DNA of 64,000 bases from Sphingobium jiangsuense (GCF_014196495.1 NZ_JACIDT010000021.1:1-64000); one strand, 5' to 3'; counted from the first letter of the stretch, positions 49,487 to 57,695 are shown. Numbers and translations are program-made. The notes: generated by a model not told the origin, from the letters alone.

Positions 49487-50626
49487 ATGGTTTCTTCCTC
49501 GTTGGACCTCTCTGAAGCGGTAGAATATCATTACGGCCAATTTCCGCCGCAACAGCTGGATATGGCCAGCCTGATCATGCCCCTGACGGCAGCCGTGGAT
49601 GCCCTGGCGCGATATGATCAGATGCTCAAGGGCATGCATAACAGCGAAATTCTCCTGACGCCCCTGCGCAATCAGGAAGCGGTCGTGTCATCGCGCATGG
49701 AAGGCACGGTCAGCACCTTGGATGAAGTGCTGCGCTACGAAGCGGATCAGGAAGACAATGGCGGGGGAGCGGGGGCCGGATATCATTATCGCAACGAAGC
49801 GATAGAAGTGTTCCTCTATGGACGCGCGCTCAATGCCGTTCAGCATAATATGGAAGAAGGCGCGCCGTTATCCAGCTTCCTGATCAAAAGCGCGCATAAG
49901 GTTCTACTGGGTTTTGGCCGGGGGGCCAGCCTGTCGCCGGGAGATTTCAAGACCGAGCAGAATTATCTGGCCGATCGCACCAAGCGGAAAGTTCTGTTCA
50001 TCCCGATGCGACCCGAGCAGCTTCGGGATGGCATGGACCGGCTTTTCGATTTCATTGAAAAGGACAAGATGCAGGTTCTTATCAGGACCGCCCTGGCGCA
50101 TCTGGAATTCGAGGCGCTTCATCCTTTCAAGGATGGAAACGGCCGCATCGGGCGCATGCTGATTACACTTATGCTTTGGAAATATGGAGCCATTTCAGCG
50201 CCCCATTTTTACATAAGCAGCTATTTCGAGGATCGTCGCGACGAATATATCGATCGCATGCGCGAGGTTTCGAAGTCGGGCGCATGGACCCAATGGGTAA
50301 TATTCTTCCTCGAAGCCCTGGAGGCTCAAGCTAAAAAGAATCTGTCGACGGCGGAAAGCATCAGAGATCTCTATGAAGAGTTGAAGAAGGATTTTCCACA
50401 GCTGCTAAGTTCTCAATGGGGAATGGCCGCCCTGGATTTCCTGTTCTCCAGGCCGATTTTCAGAAACAATATCTTCACCCGAAAATCAGGAATACCGGAG
50501 GCGACAGCCCACAGATTTACAAGAATCCTTGTGGAAAAGGAATTGCTGCGGACCTTGGAACCGGCGGCAGGAAGGCGCCCGGCCCTATATAGTTTTGAAC
50601 CCTTGCTTCAAATCGTGCGAGAATGA
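49487..50626 (+). CDS. Fic-domain protein (putative AMP transferase)
   Basis: This 379-residue protein contains the complete Fic motif HPFKDGNGRIGR near residue 212 and, near residue 68, SSRMEG, which matches the [ST]xxxE[GN] inhibitory helix of class II (N-terminal) Fic proteins. An N-terminal Fic_N-like region (residues 1-110) and a C-terminal winged-helix-like part (SGIPEATAHRFTRILVEKEL) are consistent with DNA- or partner-binding. ATG at 49487 is preferred over an in-frame TTG at 49475. The gene is AT-richer than its neighbours and interrupts the LysR block, suggesting acquisition. No antitoxin gene is adjacent. Confidence 0.9.
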   Translation: MVSSSLDLSEAVEYHYGQFPPQQLDMASLIMPLTAAVDALARYDQMLKGMHNSEILLTPLRNQEAVVSSRMEGTVSTLDEVLRYEADQEDNGGGAGAGYHYRNEAIEVFLYGRALNAVQHNMEEGAPLSSFLIKSAHKVLLGFGRGASLSPGDFKTEQNYLADRTKRKVLFIPMRPEQLRDGMDRLFDFIEKDKMQVLIRTALAHLEFEALHPFKDGNGRIGRMLITLMLWKYGAISAPHFYISSYFEDRRDEYIDRMREVSKSGAWTQWVIFFLEALEAQAKKNLSTAESIRDLYEELKKDFPQLLSSQWGMAALDFLFSRPIFRNNIFTRKSGIPEATAHRFTRILVEKELLRTLEPAAGRRPALYSFEPLLQIVRE

Positions 50627-50712
50627 CAGGGACGAAAACCTGTTCATGATTTCCCGCCGAACGGCTGCCCGACGCATCTTGCGGAACCGTTCGGCAGAAT
50701 TTCACAACCGCA

Positions 50713-52374
50713 TCAAGCCGTGCGCACCCGCTCCACATCATGCGCCGCATCCGCGCCATGGCCCGTTATCAGGTCCAGCACCGCGCGCGGCGGGGCGTGG
50801 TTGCCGCGCCAGGCGATGTGCTGGTCCGGGCGGATCAGCGCAAGGCGCGCCTCGTAGAGCTCCTCCAGCCCCGCGTCGGTCACGGCCAGCAGGTCGAGCG
50901 GGATGCCTGCCTGCTGCGCCTCGCGCGCCGCCGCCTCGGCTTCCTCGCGCGCGGCCTCGTTCGTCACCAGCAGCGTCAGATCCTTGCCGAACAGGTCGTA
51001 GAGCGAGCGGCCGTCCGCCAGCCAGCGGTGCGGCGCCAGCGCGCCCGGCGCGGCGCTGGGCGCATAGTCGCGCGACATCTTCCACCCTTGCGACGATCCG
51101 TCGTCGGCAATGATCGGAGAGCCGAGATAGCGATAGCCCAGCACGATGCCGAGCGCGTTGAACTCGCGATATTTGGCCTCGCGGATCAGCGCACCGACTT
51201 CCTCGCGGATGCGCGCGCCTTCCTCGCTGTCGTCCTCCAGCCCCGGCCGGTAGAGCTGGTTGGCGAGCACCGAATGATTGCCCTCCGCCTCGTCCAGCAC
51301 CATGTCGTGCACCGGCCGCCGCTCCGCCTCATAGCTGTCGAGCAACGCCTCGCCGCCCCAGCCCTGCAACCGCGCGGCCAGCTTCCAGCCCAGATCGACC
51401 GCGTCGGACACGCCCATGTTCATGCCGAAGCCGCCGAAGGGCGGATGCAGGTGGCACGCATCCCCGGCAAGGAACACCTGGCCCAGGCGGTAGCGGTCGG
51501 CCAGCAGCCGGCTGGCGACCCATTCGTCGGAGCTGAGGATGCGATAGGGCATGTCGATGCCGGTCGAGCGGCGGATCAGGTCCAGCGCCTCCTCGTCGCT
51601 CAGCGTCACGTCGGGCGGCAGCATGGTCGGCATGAAATACCACAGCTCGCCTTCGTCCATCCGGCCGATCAGGCTGGGCGTTTCGGCATTGACCTGCCAG
51701 TACATGATGCCCGGCCCATGGGGATGGGCCTCGGCGAGGCCGGGCGCCTCGAAGATGATGTTGTAGTTGCGCGACAGGCCGTAGGTGCCGATCATCTTCG
51801 CGCCGATGGTATCGCGCACCAGGCTGCGCGCGCCGTCCGCGCCGACCAGATAGTCCGCCTCGACCGACCAGTCATGGCCGCTGGCGCTGTCGTGGATATC
51901 GACATGGACGCAGGCGTCATCCTGCGTGAAGCCCACATATTCCTGCCCGTAGCGGATCGTCACGTCGGGCAGCGACTGCGCATGCTCGCGCAGCACCGCC
52001 TCCAGCTTATATTGCGGAATCCACTGGCCATGCTCGTTATAGCGCTCGTCGCGCGCGGGCGAGCAGTTGAGCGAATCCTCGAACTTCGCCAGCGGCCAGC
52101 CGCCCAGCCGGGTGACGAAATGCACGTCGCTGGGATAATCGATGCCGAAGGGCGACAGCGCCGCCAGCCTGTCGGCGATGCCCCAGCGCCGCATATGCTC
52201 GCGCGTGCGGACATGGGTGGTCTTGGCGCGGGGCGCATAGCCCCCGCGCTCGGTGCGCTCGATCACAAGGCAGGGGATCGAGCGGCTGCCCAGCTCGATG
52301 GCGAGCGCAAGGCCGGTCGGCCCCGCGCCGATGATGACCACCCTGGGGTGGTGCTTGAGATGGGGTGCTGTCAA
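50713..52374 (-). CDS. FAD-dependent aromatic hydroxylase (MhpA/PheA-type)
   Basis: This 553-residue flavoprotein monooxygenase has the FAD fingerprint VVIIGAGPTGLALAIEL at the N-terminus, ADYLVGADGARSLVRDTIGA in the middle and the second FAD motif LAGDACHLHPPFGGFGMNMG near residue 300. Its C-terminal thioredoxin-like part starts around residue 430. It hydroxylates a phenol, probably the product of the Rieske enzyme. It is the last gene of a three-gene leftward operon, 26 bases after the NmrA-like gene. Confidence 0.9.
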   Translation of the reverse strand: MTAPHLKHHPRVVIIGAGPTGLALAIELGSRSIPCLVIERTERGGYAPRAKTTHVRTREHMRRWGIADRLAALSPFGIDYPSDVHFVTRLGGWPLAKFEDSLNCSPARDERYNEHGQWIPQYKLEAVLREHAQSLPDVTIRYGQEYVGFTQDDACVHVDIHDSASGHDWSVEADYLVGADGARSLVRDTIGAKMIGTYGLSRNYNIIFEAPGLAEAHPHGPGIMYWQVNAETPSLIGRMDEGELWYFMPTMLPPDVTLSDEEALDLIRRSTGIDMPYRILSSDEWVASRLLADRYRLGQVFLAGDACHLHPPFGGFGMNMGVSDAVDLGWKLAARLQGWGGEALLDSYEAERRPVHDMVLDEAEGNHSVLANQLYRPGLEDDSEEGARIREEVGALIREAKYREFNALGIVLGYRYLGSPIIADDGSSQGWKMSRDYAPSAAPGALAPHRWLADGRSLYDLFGKDLTLLVTNEAAREEAEAAAREAQQAGIPLDLLAVTDAGLEELYEARLALIRPDQHIAWRGNHAPPRAVLDLITGHGADAAHDVERVRTA

Positions 52375-52400
52375 GACAGGTCTCCGGAAATAGGGTTCGT

Positions 52401-53294
52401 TCAGGCCCCGGCGGGGGCCGCCGCGCGCGCCTGATAATGGCGATATTCGCGCTCGACGAACTGCGCGAAGCTGGTCGGTTCCCGCCCCAGCAGCCAGGTG
52501 AGCACATTGGGGTTGCCGACGAAATCATGGGCGCTGTAGCGCGCGGTGATCGCCCGCAGCACGCGGGCCTCATGGGTGAAGGCGGCGGGGTCGCGGTCGC
52601 CGATGAAGGCTTTCAGATATTCGTCGCCGTCGATCTCCTCGACCGGAATCTCCCGGCCCAGCACCTGCGAGATGATCCGCCCCAGTTCATGCGCGTCATA
52701 GCGGCCCCGGCCCACCAGCTCATAGGTGGCGCCATAATGGCGCTCGCCGTTGGTCAGCACCTCGACCACCACATCGGTGACGTCGTCGAGATCGACCATC
52801 GACTGCAACCGGTCGAGCGACCAGGACAGGCGAAAGACGCCCTCGCGGAACACCGGTTGCAGCTTCAGCGGCGACATATAGTTGCTGGGTTGCAGGATGG
52901 TATATTCGAGGTCGGAGGACAGCAGATGCTCCTCCACATCGCGCTTGATCTCATGCTGGACCAGATCGGTGAGGATCGCGTGCAACACGGAGCTGAACAC
53001 GAAATGCCGCACGCCCGCCGCCTTCGCGGCATCGACCGCGGCGAAGCCTATCTCGCGCTCGCGCGGGTGGAGGACCGGGCCGATATGATAGACCGAGGAC
53101 ACGCCCTCCATCGCGCGCTCAAGCACGCCCGGCTCGCTCATGTCGCCGACCATCACCTCGACGCCTGGCAGCGCGCGCAGCACGTCGCCCGACTGCTCGG
53201 TGCGCACCAGCGCGCGAACCGGCAACCCGGCGGCGGCGAGCTTGGGCATCAGCAACTTGCCCTGATTTCCATTGGCGGCGGTTATGAGAAACAC
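52401..53294 (-). CDS. NmrA-family NAD(P)-binding protein (copy 2)
   Basis: This 297-residue atypical SDR has MFLITAANGNQGKLLMPKLA, VYHIGPVLHPREREIGFAAV, HFVFSSVLHAILTDLVQHEI and LQPSNYMSPLKLQPV. It has the same architecture as copy 1 at 30722 (for example FVFSSV-H and P-x-NY/FY), so each catabolic operon carries one. The role is unknown; a redox-sensing or ketone-reducing step is possible. It lies between the Rieske oxygenase and FAD monooxygenase genes. Confidence 0.86.
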   Translation of the reverse strand: MFLITAANGNQGKLLMPKLAAAGLPVRALVRTEQSGDVLRALPGVEVMVGDMSEPGVLERAMEGVSSVYHIGPVLHPREREIGFAAVDAAKAAGVRHFVFSSVLHAILTDLVQHEIKRDVEEHLLSSDLEYTILQPSNYMSPLKLQPVFREGVFRLSWSLDRLQSMVDLDDVTDVVVEVLTNGERHYGATYELVGRGRYDAHELGRIISQVLGREIPVEEIDGDEYLKAFIGDRDPAAFTHEARVLRAITARYSAHDFVGNPNVLTWLLGREPTSFAQFVEREYRHYQARAAAPAGA

Positions 53295-53337
53295 GGTCCT
53301 GCTCCCTTGTCTATGGTGGAATGGGCGCGGCGGCCCG

Positions 53338-54393
53338 TCAGGCGCGCGCCGCGTCGCGGATCGCCGCCTCGCCGGTTTCGGCCTTCAGCATCTTTTCGAG
53401 GCTTCGCCGTCCCTCGACCGCCCCGGCATCGGCCTGAAGCGCGTTGGACCAGTCATCGCCATGCCGGTCGATCGCGACCTGCTGCGCCTCCAATATGCGC
53501 TTGTCCTCCTCGAACGCCTCGCGCACCTGGGTGAAGATCAGCTCGTCGGCGGCGGGGTCGTCGATGCGGAAATTGCGGACGGTGGCCCAGAAATAATGGG
53601 TGGTGCGCTCGTCCTGCGGGGTCATCGCGTTCATCACCCAGAGGTTGATGCCATGCTCCAGCCTGCCTTCGGGCGCGCCCGTCCCCACCTCCGCGCCGCC
53701 GGTGTGGATGATGACGAAGCCGGGCGGCGTGTAGTGGATGATCGACCAGCGGTCGATATTGCACCCTTCGGGCAGGTGCCCGGTCTTCACATAGGTCGGC
53801 GGCGGCGGGCAATCGCGCACCCAGCGCGTCACGCGCACGCCCGTTCCTTCCTTCTCGACCGAAATCTTCGCATTGGCGCCGAATTCGCGGTTGCCGATGG
53901 TCGAGGTGTGGACGAAGCCGACATGCGACAGGTCCAGCAGATTGTCGTTCAGCAGCTGATAGCTGGCCTTCACATGGTTGGTCGCGCCGACCGCCTTCAG
54001 CTTCGGGTCGGTGAGCTGGCCGAAATCGGGGATGAGCGCGGCGTCGGCCAGCGCCGGGTCGCCCGGCCAGATCCAGATCCAGCCATAGCGCTCCTCCACC
54101 GGATAGCTGCGCACGCGGGCGCGCGGCGGGATCGCCTTCTGGCTGGGCACATGGGCGCAGCGCCCCGTCCCGTCGACCTGCATGCCGTGATAGGCGCACT
54201 GGATCGTCTCGCCCGCGACATGGCCCATGGAGAGTTGCAGATGGCGATGCGGGCAGCGATCCTCCAGCGCGGCCAGCGCGCCGGATTCGGTGCGGAACAG
54301 GACGACGGGCTGCTTCAATATCTCCCGCCCGACCGGACCCTGCCCGATCTCATGCGCCCAGCACGCGACATACCAGCTATTATGGATGAACAA
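53338..54393 (-). CDS. Rieske non-heme iron oxygenase, alpha subunit (VanA-type)
   Basis: This 351-residue oxygenase has the Rieske [2Fe-2S] motif CPHRHLQLSMGHVAGE...CAYHGM (C-x-H, C-x2-H) near residues 47-68 and the mononuclear iron facial triad NLLDLSHVGFVH (D-x2-H-x4-H) near residue 150. Size and layout match vanillate O-demethylase or dicamba monooxygenase type enzymes. It likely demethylates or hydroxylates an aromatic acid. It begins with TTG at 54393 behind a strong GGGAGAG ribosome site; the N-terminal FIHNSWYVACW matches the family start. No ferredoxin or reductase gene is adjacent, but a ferredoxin lies at 59301. Confidence 0.92.
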   Translation of the reverse strand: MFIHNSWYVACWAHEIGQGPVGREILKQPVVLFRTESGALAALEDRCPHRHLQLSMGHVAGETIQCAYHGMQVDGTGRCAHVPSQKAIPPRARVRSYPVEERYGWIWIWPGDPALADAALIPDFGQLTDPKLKAVGATNHVKASYQLLNDNLLDLSHVGFVHTSTIGNREFGANAKISVEKEGTGVRVTRWVRDCPPPPTYVKTGHLPEGCNIDRWSIIHYTPPGFVIIHTGGAEVGTGAPEGRLEHGINLWVMNAMTPQDERTTHYFWATVRNFRIDDPAADELIFTQVREAFEEDKRILEAQQVAIDRHGDDWSNALQADAGAVEGRRSLEKMLKAETGEAAIRDAARA

Positions 54394-54465
54394 TCCGTCT
54401 CTCCCGGTCTTTTGCTGGACGATATCAGCATGGCGGGTGAAATCACGATGAAGAGACGGCAGGGG

Positions 54466-54484
54466 CGATAGCAGTTTGATATCG
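54466..54484. promoter_or_regulatory. LysR-type dyad, inverted identical copy
   Basis: CGATAGCAGTTTGATATCG is the exact reverse complement of the site at 48272-48290. It lies 72 bases upstream of the Rieske oxygenase start. A half-site CGATATCA occurs closer to the gene at 54420-54427, the usual arrangement for LysR recognition and activation sites. Confidence 0.78.
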
Positions 54485-54517
54485 CATGAGGCCGCCCCCT
54501 ATGCCGGGCATGAAAAA

Positions 54518-54545
54518 CCCCGCCGCGGGCGAAGCCGCGACGGGG
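54518..54545 (-). terminator. Hairpin with T-run (leftward)
   Basis: Stem CCCCG-c-CGCGG/CCGCG-a-CGGGG with a 6-base loop lies 28 bases after the ribB remnant stop. On the minus strand it is followed by TTTTTCATG, a good intrinsic-terminator tail. Confidence 0.65.
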
Positions 54546-54572
54546 AGCCGGGTGATGATGATAGGAGGACCG

Positions 54573-55170
54573 TTACCAGCGGCTGACCACGCCCTTATGG
54601 TCGGTGTAGAACAGCCTATAGCCGTCGCCCGGCACATGGATGTCGCCGAAGAAGGACGTACCCATGCCGCCCATCTGGAAATTCATCGGCGCCGCCGGTT
54701 TCATGATGCCGCAGATCGCGGCGGAGGGGTTCAGCCCGGCCAGGCGGGCGATATCGACCGCCGCCTCGGTGCGGCCCGCGCGGGTCAGTACGCCGCCCGG
54801 CGACGCGCGCAGCGGGAACACATGACCGGGGCTGACCAGCGCCTTCCTGCCATCCTCGCAATTGATCGCGACGGCGATGGTATGGGCGCGGTCGCCCGCC
54901 GATATGCCGGTGTCCACCCCGTCGCGCGCCTCGATGGAGACGGTGAAGTCGCTGCCCGGCGGCATGTCGCCGCGCCGCGCCATCGCCCGCAGGCCGAGCT
55001 GGTCGCACCGCTCGGCGCTGAGCGCGAGGCAGACGAGGCCGCGTCCGTGCGTCGCCATGAAGTTCACCGCATCGGGCGTCGCCGTCATCGACGAGGATGA
55101 ACATGCGCCCATTGGCCGCCGCTTCCATAATCTCCTCGATCGGGGAGAGAACAGGCAGCGCGTCCTGCAA
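54573..55170 (-). pseudogene. ribB: ribB remnant (3,4-dihydroxy-2-butanone 4-phosphate synthase), internal deletion and frameshift
   Basis: The N-terminal part reads IEEIMEAAANGRMFILVDD in one frame and the remainder reads TPDAVNFMATHGRGLVCLAL and GHVFPLRASPGGVLTRAGRT in another. In intact RibB these pieces are joined by the acidic loop EDRENEGD, which carries metal and substrate ligands. Here GATGACG runs straight into GCGACGCCCGATGCG near 55090, so that loop is deleted and the frame is broken. The C-terminal 35 residues, from APMNFQMGGMGTSFF on, do not look like RibB and may come from another gene. The start is unclear; a TTG at 55170 is possible. Another ribB should exist elsewhere if riboflavin is made. 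Confidence 0.75.
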
Positions 55171-55303
55171 GCGCGCGGGGCGGGCCGGAATCGGAAAAAG
55201 AGACGGAAGGGTATAAATTCCTACCTTCGATATGGACAAAATTCCGTAATTGCGGCTATGAAAGGGGACAAATGGCAGGCGCGTGCGCGCATATAGGTAT
55301 GGA

Positions 55304-55939
55304 ATGGTAATGAAAGACGAGGTCTGGGAATTCAAGAGAGAGCGGATCCTGGATGAGGCGGTTCCGCTCTTCGCCGAATTCGGCTTTCAGGGCGTCAGCA
55401 TCGACAAGATCGCCAAGCAGCTGAAGGTCACCAAGCCTTTCGTATACACCTATTTCAAGAACAAGGACGCCTTGCTCGAAGAGATTTTCGAGCGCGCGCT
55501 GCAGAATATCCTGACCGGCGCCGAAGAGGTGTTCGCCGTGCACGGTCCGCCGGAGGACCGGCTGAAGGCCTTCGCCAAATATTATGTGCTGGAAAATATC
55601 CGGCGCTCCGACATCACGGCGATCTTCCTCAATGAAGAGAAGAACCTGTCGCCGGAATCGCAGAAGCGGCTGCGCGCGCAGCATCATGAATTCGACAAGC
55701 GGCTGGCGAAGCTGATCGAGGATGGCGTCAAGTCGGGCGTGTTCACCGTAGAGGACCCGATGCTGGCCTCGCTCGCGATCAGCGGCATGGTGCGCTGGAT
55801 CCACCGCTGGTACCGCGCCGACGGCTGCCTCTCCCCCGACGAGCTGGCGGAGAAGATGTCGAAATTCGCGCTCAACATCGTGTCCTATTCGGAGAAGAAG
55901 AAACCGGCCCGCCGGACGACGACGCGCAAGACGGCGTGA
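55304..55939 (+). CDS. TetR-family transcriptional regulator
   Basis: This 211-residue regulator has the helix-turn-helix RERILDEAVPLFAEFGFQGV, SIDKIAKQLKVTKPFVYTYF and KNKDALLEEIFERAL, then a helical ligand domain and a basic tail (KKKPARRTTTRKTA). Candidate starts are ATG 55304 or 55310; AGG upstream favours 55304. It faces decayed genes on both sides, so its former targets may have been lost. Confidence 0.88.
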   Translation: MVMKDEVWEFKRERILDEAVPLFAEFGFQGVSIDKIAKQLKVTKPFVYTYFKNKDALLEEIFERALQNILTGAEEVFAVHGPPEDRLKAFAKYYVLENIRRSDITAIFLNEEKNLSPESQKRLRAQHHEFDKRLAKLIEDGVKSGVFTVEDPMLASLAISGMVRWIHRWYRADGCLSPDELAEKMSKFALNIVSYSEKKKPARRTTTRKTA

Positions 55940-55981
55940 CGCGGATGGCACCCCTACGCGGGGGTGAACGTCCGCCCTTGC

Positions 55982-56006
55982 CGTCATGCCAGCGCAGGCT
56001 GGCATC
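55982..56006. repeat. Partial copy of a dispersed repeat
   Basis: CGTCATGCCAGCGCAGGCTG followed by GCATC matches the first 24 bases of the element at 61561, then diverges. It lies between the TetR gene and the aldehyde dehydrogenase remnant. Confidence 0.6.
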
Positions 56007-56105
56007 GTTCCCGGCAGCGCCGGAACGTCTTCCCACGTCTCGAGAATAACGGATGCGGCCAAACGGGACGGAGAATTCCCTCTCCGCCCTATCCGGCATC
56101 ACCCG

Positions 56106-56446
56106 CCCCCGCCCCACGCCGATGACGGCCTTATATTCGAGGAAGTCGGCAAAGGCATATTTGCCCCATTCCCGCCCGTTGCCCGATTGCCTGTAGCCGC
56201 CGAAGGGCGCGGTGAAATCATAGTCCGCGCCGTTCAGCATGATCTGCCCGGCGCGCAGGCGCAGCGCCACGGCCTCCGCCTCTTCGGGCGCGCCCTGCAC
56301 ATGGCCCCCAGCCCATAGGGCGTGTCGTTGGCGATGCGGATCGCCTCCTCCACGTCGCGATAGCCGAGGATGGCGAGCACCGGGCCGAATATCTCCTCGT
56401 GCGCGATGGTCATGTCGCTGGTCACGTCGGCAAAGACGGTCGGCAC
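56106..56446 (-). pseudogene. Aldehyde dehydrogenase C-terminal remnant, frameshifted
   Basis: PTVFADVTSDMTIAHEEIFG followed by PVLAIL and NDTPYGLGA are read in one frame. The continuation, QGAPEEAEAVALRLRAGQIM and then APFGGYRQSGNGREWGKYAF and LEYKAVIG, is read in another, with a break near 56300. These are the last ~130 residues of an aldehyde dehydrogenase; the catalytic cysteine region is gone. Its N-terminal side is fused directly to a piece of a flavin monooxygenase at 56444, so a deletion joined two unrelated genes. The frame stays open to 55872, past the natural end. Confidence 0.75.
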
Positions 56447-56798
56447 GATGTTGAGCAGGAAGCGGCCGTCGCTGGCCGAATCGATGGCATCGCCATGCGG
56501 GCGGCGATGGCGGGATGGATGGCGAGGATGTTGACCGAGCCGATCAGCTTCATGAACTTCGTGTCGCGCGACAGCGCCGCCATTTCCGTCATCGCTTCCA
56601 GCGCGTCGTCCCAGAAACCGGTCGGGCCGCCGTCGCCCAGCCCGCGCAGGCAGGAGAGGCAGAGCGCGAAGGAAAAGCCGTTCTCCTCGCCCGCCTGGGC
56701 GATGTCCTTGATCAGGGGATAGCTGGGGGAATTTGCGGCGCGGTTTCGGAAATGATGAAGCCGTTACGCGCAGAGGGCAGAAATATACCGAATTCCAT
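56444..56798 (-). pseudogene. LLM-class flavin monooxygenase N-terminal remnant (RutA-like), frameshifted
   Basis: ATG at 56798 has an excellent GGAGGA ribosome site and begins MEFGIFLPSARNGFIISETA. After a break at a C5 run near 56729 the frame shifts to SYPLIKDIAQAGEENGFSFA and GFWDDALEAMTEMAALSRDT...GSVNILAIHPAIAARMA. A second break near 56490 leads to IDSASDGRFLLNIV, then the aldehyde dehydrogenase piece. This is about the first third of a group C monooxygenase resembling pyrimidine monooxygenase RutA. The intact control region shows it was once expressed. Confidence 0.72.
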
Positions 56799-57112
56799 GG
56801 CTATCCTCCATATCCGCCCGGCGGGAAGAGGAACGAATCCGCAGGCGGCCTTGGATATTGGTCCGCTCGATGTTCCTTACGGTTTTAATATATACCCATT
56901 GGTACTTCCGCAAGATATTTTTCGTTTCCGGCCCGGTCGGGGGCCATGACCCCGCCTTTCCCGCGCCGGGGCGGCGGCTTGAAATCGGGCGGGCCGCGCC
57001 TACATCCTCTCTTGCCGGGTGCCCCATCCGGGGGTCCGGCTGGACATGGAGGGCGTCGGCTCTCTTTCCGGCGCATCTCATGCCCGAATTGCTTCCTGCG
57101 GAGGATTTGGAG
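56799..57112 (+). other. 314-base region: promoter and 5-prime leader of the first Hsp20 gene
   Basis: No gene. The left part is the divergent promoter region for the LLM remnant and the Hsp20 gene, with an AT-rich stretch around 56890-56930 (the ATATACCC-to-TATTTTTC area). The right part from roughly 56980 is a GC-rich, hairpin-prone leader ending in the ROSE-like element. Confidence 0.6.
57089..57106 (+). promoter_or_regulatory. ROSE-like RNA thermometer hairpin
   Basis: TTGCTTCC, then TGC, then GGAGGAT sits directly before the Hsp20 start at 57113. CUUCC pairs with GGAGG (with one U-G pair), hiding the Shine-Dalgarno sequence, and UUGCU opposite GGAGGA reproduces the conserved U-U/C-G-C-U element of ROSE thermometers, with its bulged G. 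Melting at heat-shock temperature would free the ribosome site. Confidence 0.7.
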
Positions 57113-57592
57113 ATGAGAACCAATTTCGACTTCACGCCCTACAGGCGTTCCACGGTCGGTTTCGACCGCCTTTTCGACCTGCTGGAAAACGGCATGCGCA
57201 GCGACGCGGCCGACGGCTATCCCCCGTTCGACATCGTGCGTGACGGGGAGGACAGCTATCGCATCACCCTCGCCGTCGCGGGCTTCCGCCCGGAGGACAT
57301 AGAAGTGGTCGCGCAGCAGAACCAGCTCACCGTGACCGGCAAGCGCGCCGAGGACGAGGACCGGGCGGAATATCTCTATCGCGGCATCGCCTCGCGCGCG
57401 TTCGAGCGGCGGTTCCAGCTTGCCGACTTCATCGAGGTCGGCGATGCGCGGTTCGAGAACGGCCTGCTCAGCATCGCGCTGAGACGGGTCGTGCCAGAGG
57501 CGATGAAGCCGCGCCGCATCGCGATCGGCGGCGGCGCGCCGGCGCCGGACCGGATCGGAGCGTCCGCCGAAAAGACCGGCGAAGCCGCCTGA
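57113..57592 (+). CDS. Small heat-shock protein (Hsp20/alpha-crystallin), copy 1
   Basis: This 159-residue chaperone has the N-terminal FDFTPYRRSTVGFDRLFDLL typical of IbpA-like alphaproteobacterial Hsp20, and an alpha-crystallin domain from YPPFDIVRDGEDSYRITLAV through FENGLLSIALRRVVPE. The C-terminal motif reads RRIAIGG. It binds unfolding proteins for later refolding. Translation is probably heat-controlled by the ROSE-like hairpin just upstream. The open frame extends upstream to 56858 but lacks family similarity. Confidence 0.93.
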   Translation: MRTNFDFTPYRRSTVGFDRLFDLLENGMRSDAADGYPPFDIVRDGEDSYRITLAVAGFRPEDIEVVAQQNQLTVTGKRAEDEDRAEYLYRGIASRAFERRFQLADFIEVGDARFENGLLSIALRRVVPEAMKPRRIAIGGGAPAPDRIGASAEKTGEAA

Positions 57593-57669
57593 GCGCGGCC
57601 CGACGACCGCCTGCCGGACGCGCGCACCTCCTCCCCCCGGCGGGCCGCGCTCCGGCAGGCCATGCCCCA

Positions 57670-57684
57670 CTTTCCGCCAGAAAG
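57670..57684 (+). promoter_or_regulatory. Hairpin partly covering the second Hsp20 ribosome site
   Basis: CTTTC and GAAAG form a perfect 5-base stem with loop CGCCA; the right arm overlaps the start of AAAGGAG before ATG 57696. A weak, possibly heat-labile structure of the fourU/short-hairpin kind. Confidence 0.4.
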
Positions 57685-57695
57685 GAGATGACATC

